This document shows, piece after piece, positions 6,137 to 6,482 of a stretch of DNA of 6,482 bases; position 1 is the stretch's first letter; each line of letters opens with the position of its first letter. The DNA is taken from the NCBI GenBank assembly GCA_003551865.1, contig PUNU01000161.1, positions 1 through 6,482 on the forward strand. Direction: 5' to 3'. This DNA is from Syntrophomonadaceae bacterium. Lineage in GTDB: Bacteria > Bacillota_D > Dethiobacteria > DTU022. Under the pieces are notes generated by a model. That model did not search any database. It had not been told where the DNA came from and saw only the letters and a list, made by a program, of their open reading frames with translations. The position numbers and the translations under genes were made by a program.

Positions 6137-6165
6137 ATTATATCATCATCAAGGAATATTGAAAA
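6137..6165 (-). promoter_or_regulatory. sigma-A-type promoter of the histidine kinase/response regulator unit
   Basis: On the minus strand TTTTCA (6165-6160, four of six matches to TTGACA) is followed by 17 nt and a perfect TATAAT (6142-6137). The predicted start is near 6130, giving a leader of roughly 55 nt before the kinase GTG at 6076. It lies downstream of the hairpin that follows the preceding gene, so the two-component unit is probably transcribed independently. No operator-like palindrome is evident around it. Confidence 0.7.
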
Positions 6166-6207
6166 GCTCGTCACACACGGCACCCCGCTGACTTTTTGCC
6201 GCCAACA

Positions 6208-6238
6208 GCCACAGCCCCGAACAAAACGGGGCTGTGGC
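6208..6238 (-). terminator. strong hairpin after the right-edge gene, probable terminator
   Basis: GCCACAGCCCCG (6208-6219) and CGGGGCTGTGGC (6227-6238) form a perfect GC-rich 12-bp stem with a 7-nt loop, starting 19 nt after the TAG of the right-edge gene. The position fits a terminator, but neither strand has a proper U-tract directly after the stem: the minus side continues TGTTGGCGGC before AAAAA, which would be purines in the RNA. It may be a weak or factor-assisted terminator or a 3'-end stabilising hairpin. Confidence 0.55.
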
Positions 6239-6257
6239 AGTTTCGAAGCGCTCCCGG

Positions 6258-6482
6258 CTAGCTCTGCCGGTTATCGAATATAGTCTTTTCGGTAATAAAT
6301 TTTTCCAGGCCAATTTTAGTGACCACCGCATCAAGAGAACTGCTTTCAACGCTTGCCGGGACCTGGAACTTGCTGCCAAGTTCTTCCTTCAACGACTCAA
6401 GCAGGGCATCTTCATCAGTTCCCGAGGTACCTTTGACCACAACTTTTAAGTTGTCTTCCGAATTGGCGCGGTCTATTTCAGC
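6258..6482 (-). CDS. C-terminal fragment, possibly AMP-forming acyl-CoA (phenylacetate-CoA-like) ligase, partial
   Basis: The frame is open from the right edge to a TAG at 6260-6258 and gives 74 residues, so the gene is cut by the window and its start is not visible. The residues read AEIDRANSEDNLKVVVKG, then an acidic helix DEDALLESLKEELGSKF, then a strand VPASVESSS, and end FITEKTIFDNRQS. This order resembles the small C-terminal domain of PaaK-type phenylacetate-CoA ligases (a strand, a helix with a regularly spaced ELxxxL pattern, a V-rich strand, and a basic-ending IDxR tail). The match is by pattern only and the usual lysine context near the end is not clear. If correct, it would activate an aromatic or other carboxylic acid with ATP and CoA. 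The reading frame is well supported; the family call is tentative. Confidence 0.45.
   Translation of the reverse strand, partial: AEIDRANSEDNLKVVVKGTSGTDEDALLESLKEELGSKFQVPASVESSSLDAVVTKIGLEKFITEKTIFDNRQS

Overview
The window looks like a chromosomal segment of an anaerobic Firmicute, probably a Clostridia lineage such as the Peptococcaceae or Syntrophomonadaceae. The reasons are a Rex redox repressor, a YlxP-type DUF503 protein, an MnmM/YtqB tRNA methyltransferase, strong AGGAGG-type ribosome binding sites, frequent GTG/TTG starts, and repeats with a GGGGACGGTTC core. The taxonomic call is inference; no rRNA or other phylogenetic marker is present. Every supported gene lies on the minus strand, so transcription runs from high to low coordinates.

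Layout in the direction of transcription. At 6482-6258 is the C-terminal end of a cut-off gene, possibly an AMP-forming acyl-CoA (phenylacetate-CoA-like) ligase, followed by a strong hairpin. A sigma-A-like promoter (6165-6137) then drives a two-gene signalling unit: a soluble PAS histidine kinase (6076-4973) and a single-domain CheY-like response regulator (4958-4584). Next come a roughly 152-bp palindromic repeat (copy 2, 4567-4416) and a good intrinsic terminator (4403-4376). A radical SAM protein of unknown function follows (4233-3091; the start is chosen by its ribosome binding site). A second copy of the repeat (3094-2942) lies between it and DUF503. A housekeeping group follows: DUF503 (2920-2630), mnmM (2614-2045), a polyprenyl diphosphate synthase (1969-992) and rex (915-214). 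Last is a tRNA unit with its own promoter (163-135): tRNA-Asp(GTC), then tRNA-Phe(GAA), which is cut by the left edge.

Functional reading. The DUF503-mnmM-polyprenyl synthase-rex group joins a small protein often found near translation genes, a wobble-uridine tRNA modification enzyme, the enzyme making the isoprenoid tail of menaquinone, and an NADH/NAD+ sensing repressor. It is probably co-transcribed, perhaps originally with the radical SAM gene. Without the repeat between them, the radical SAM stop and the DUF503 start would be only about 21 nt apart. The kinase and regulator form a separate unit with no DNA-binding output domain.

The least ordinary features are the two MITE-like repeats and the start of the polyprenyl synthase gene. 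The repeats begin and end in TTAA, are about 90% identical, flank the radical SAM gene as direct repeats, and sit exactly at gene ends. Upstream of the polyprenyl synthase, a well-placed ATG and ribosome binding site are followed by an in-frame amber codon just before the apparent TTG start. I saw no CRISPR array, phage genes or clear novel defence system.
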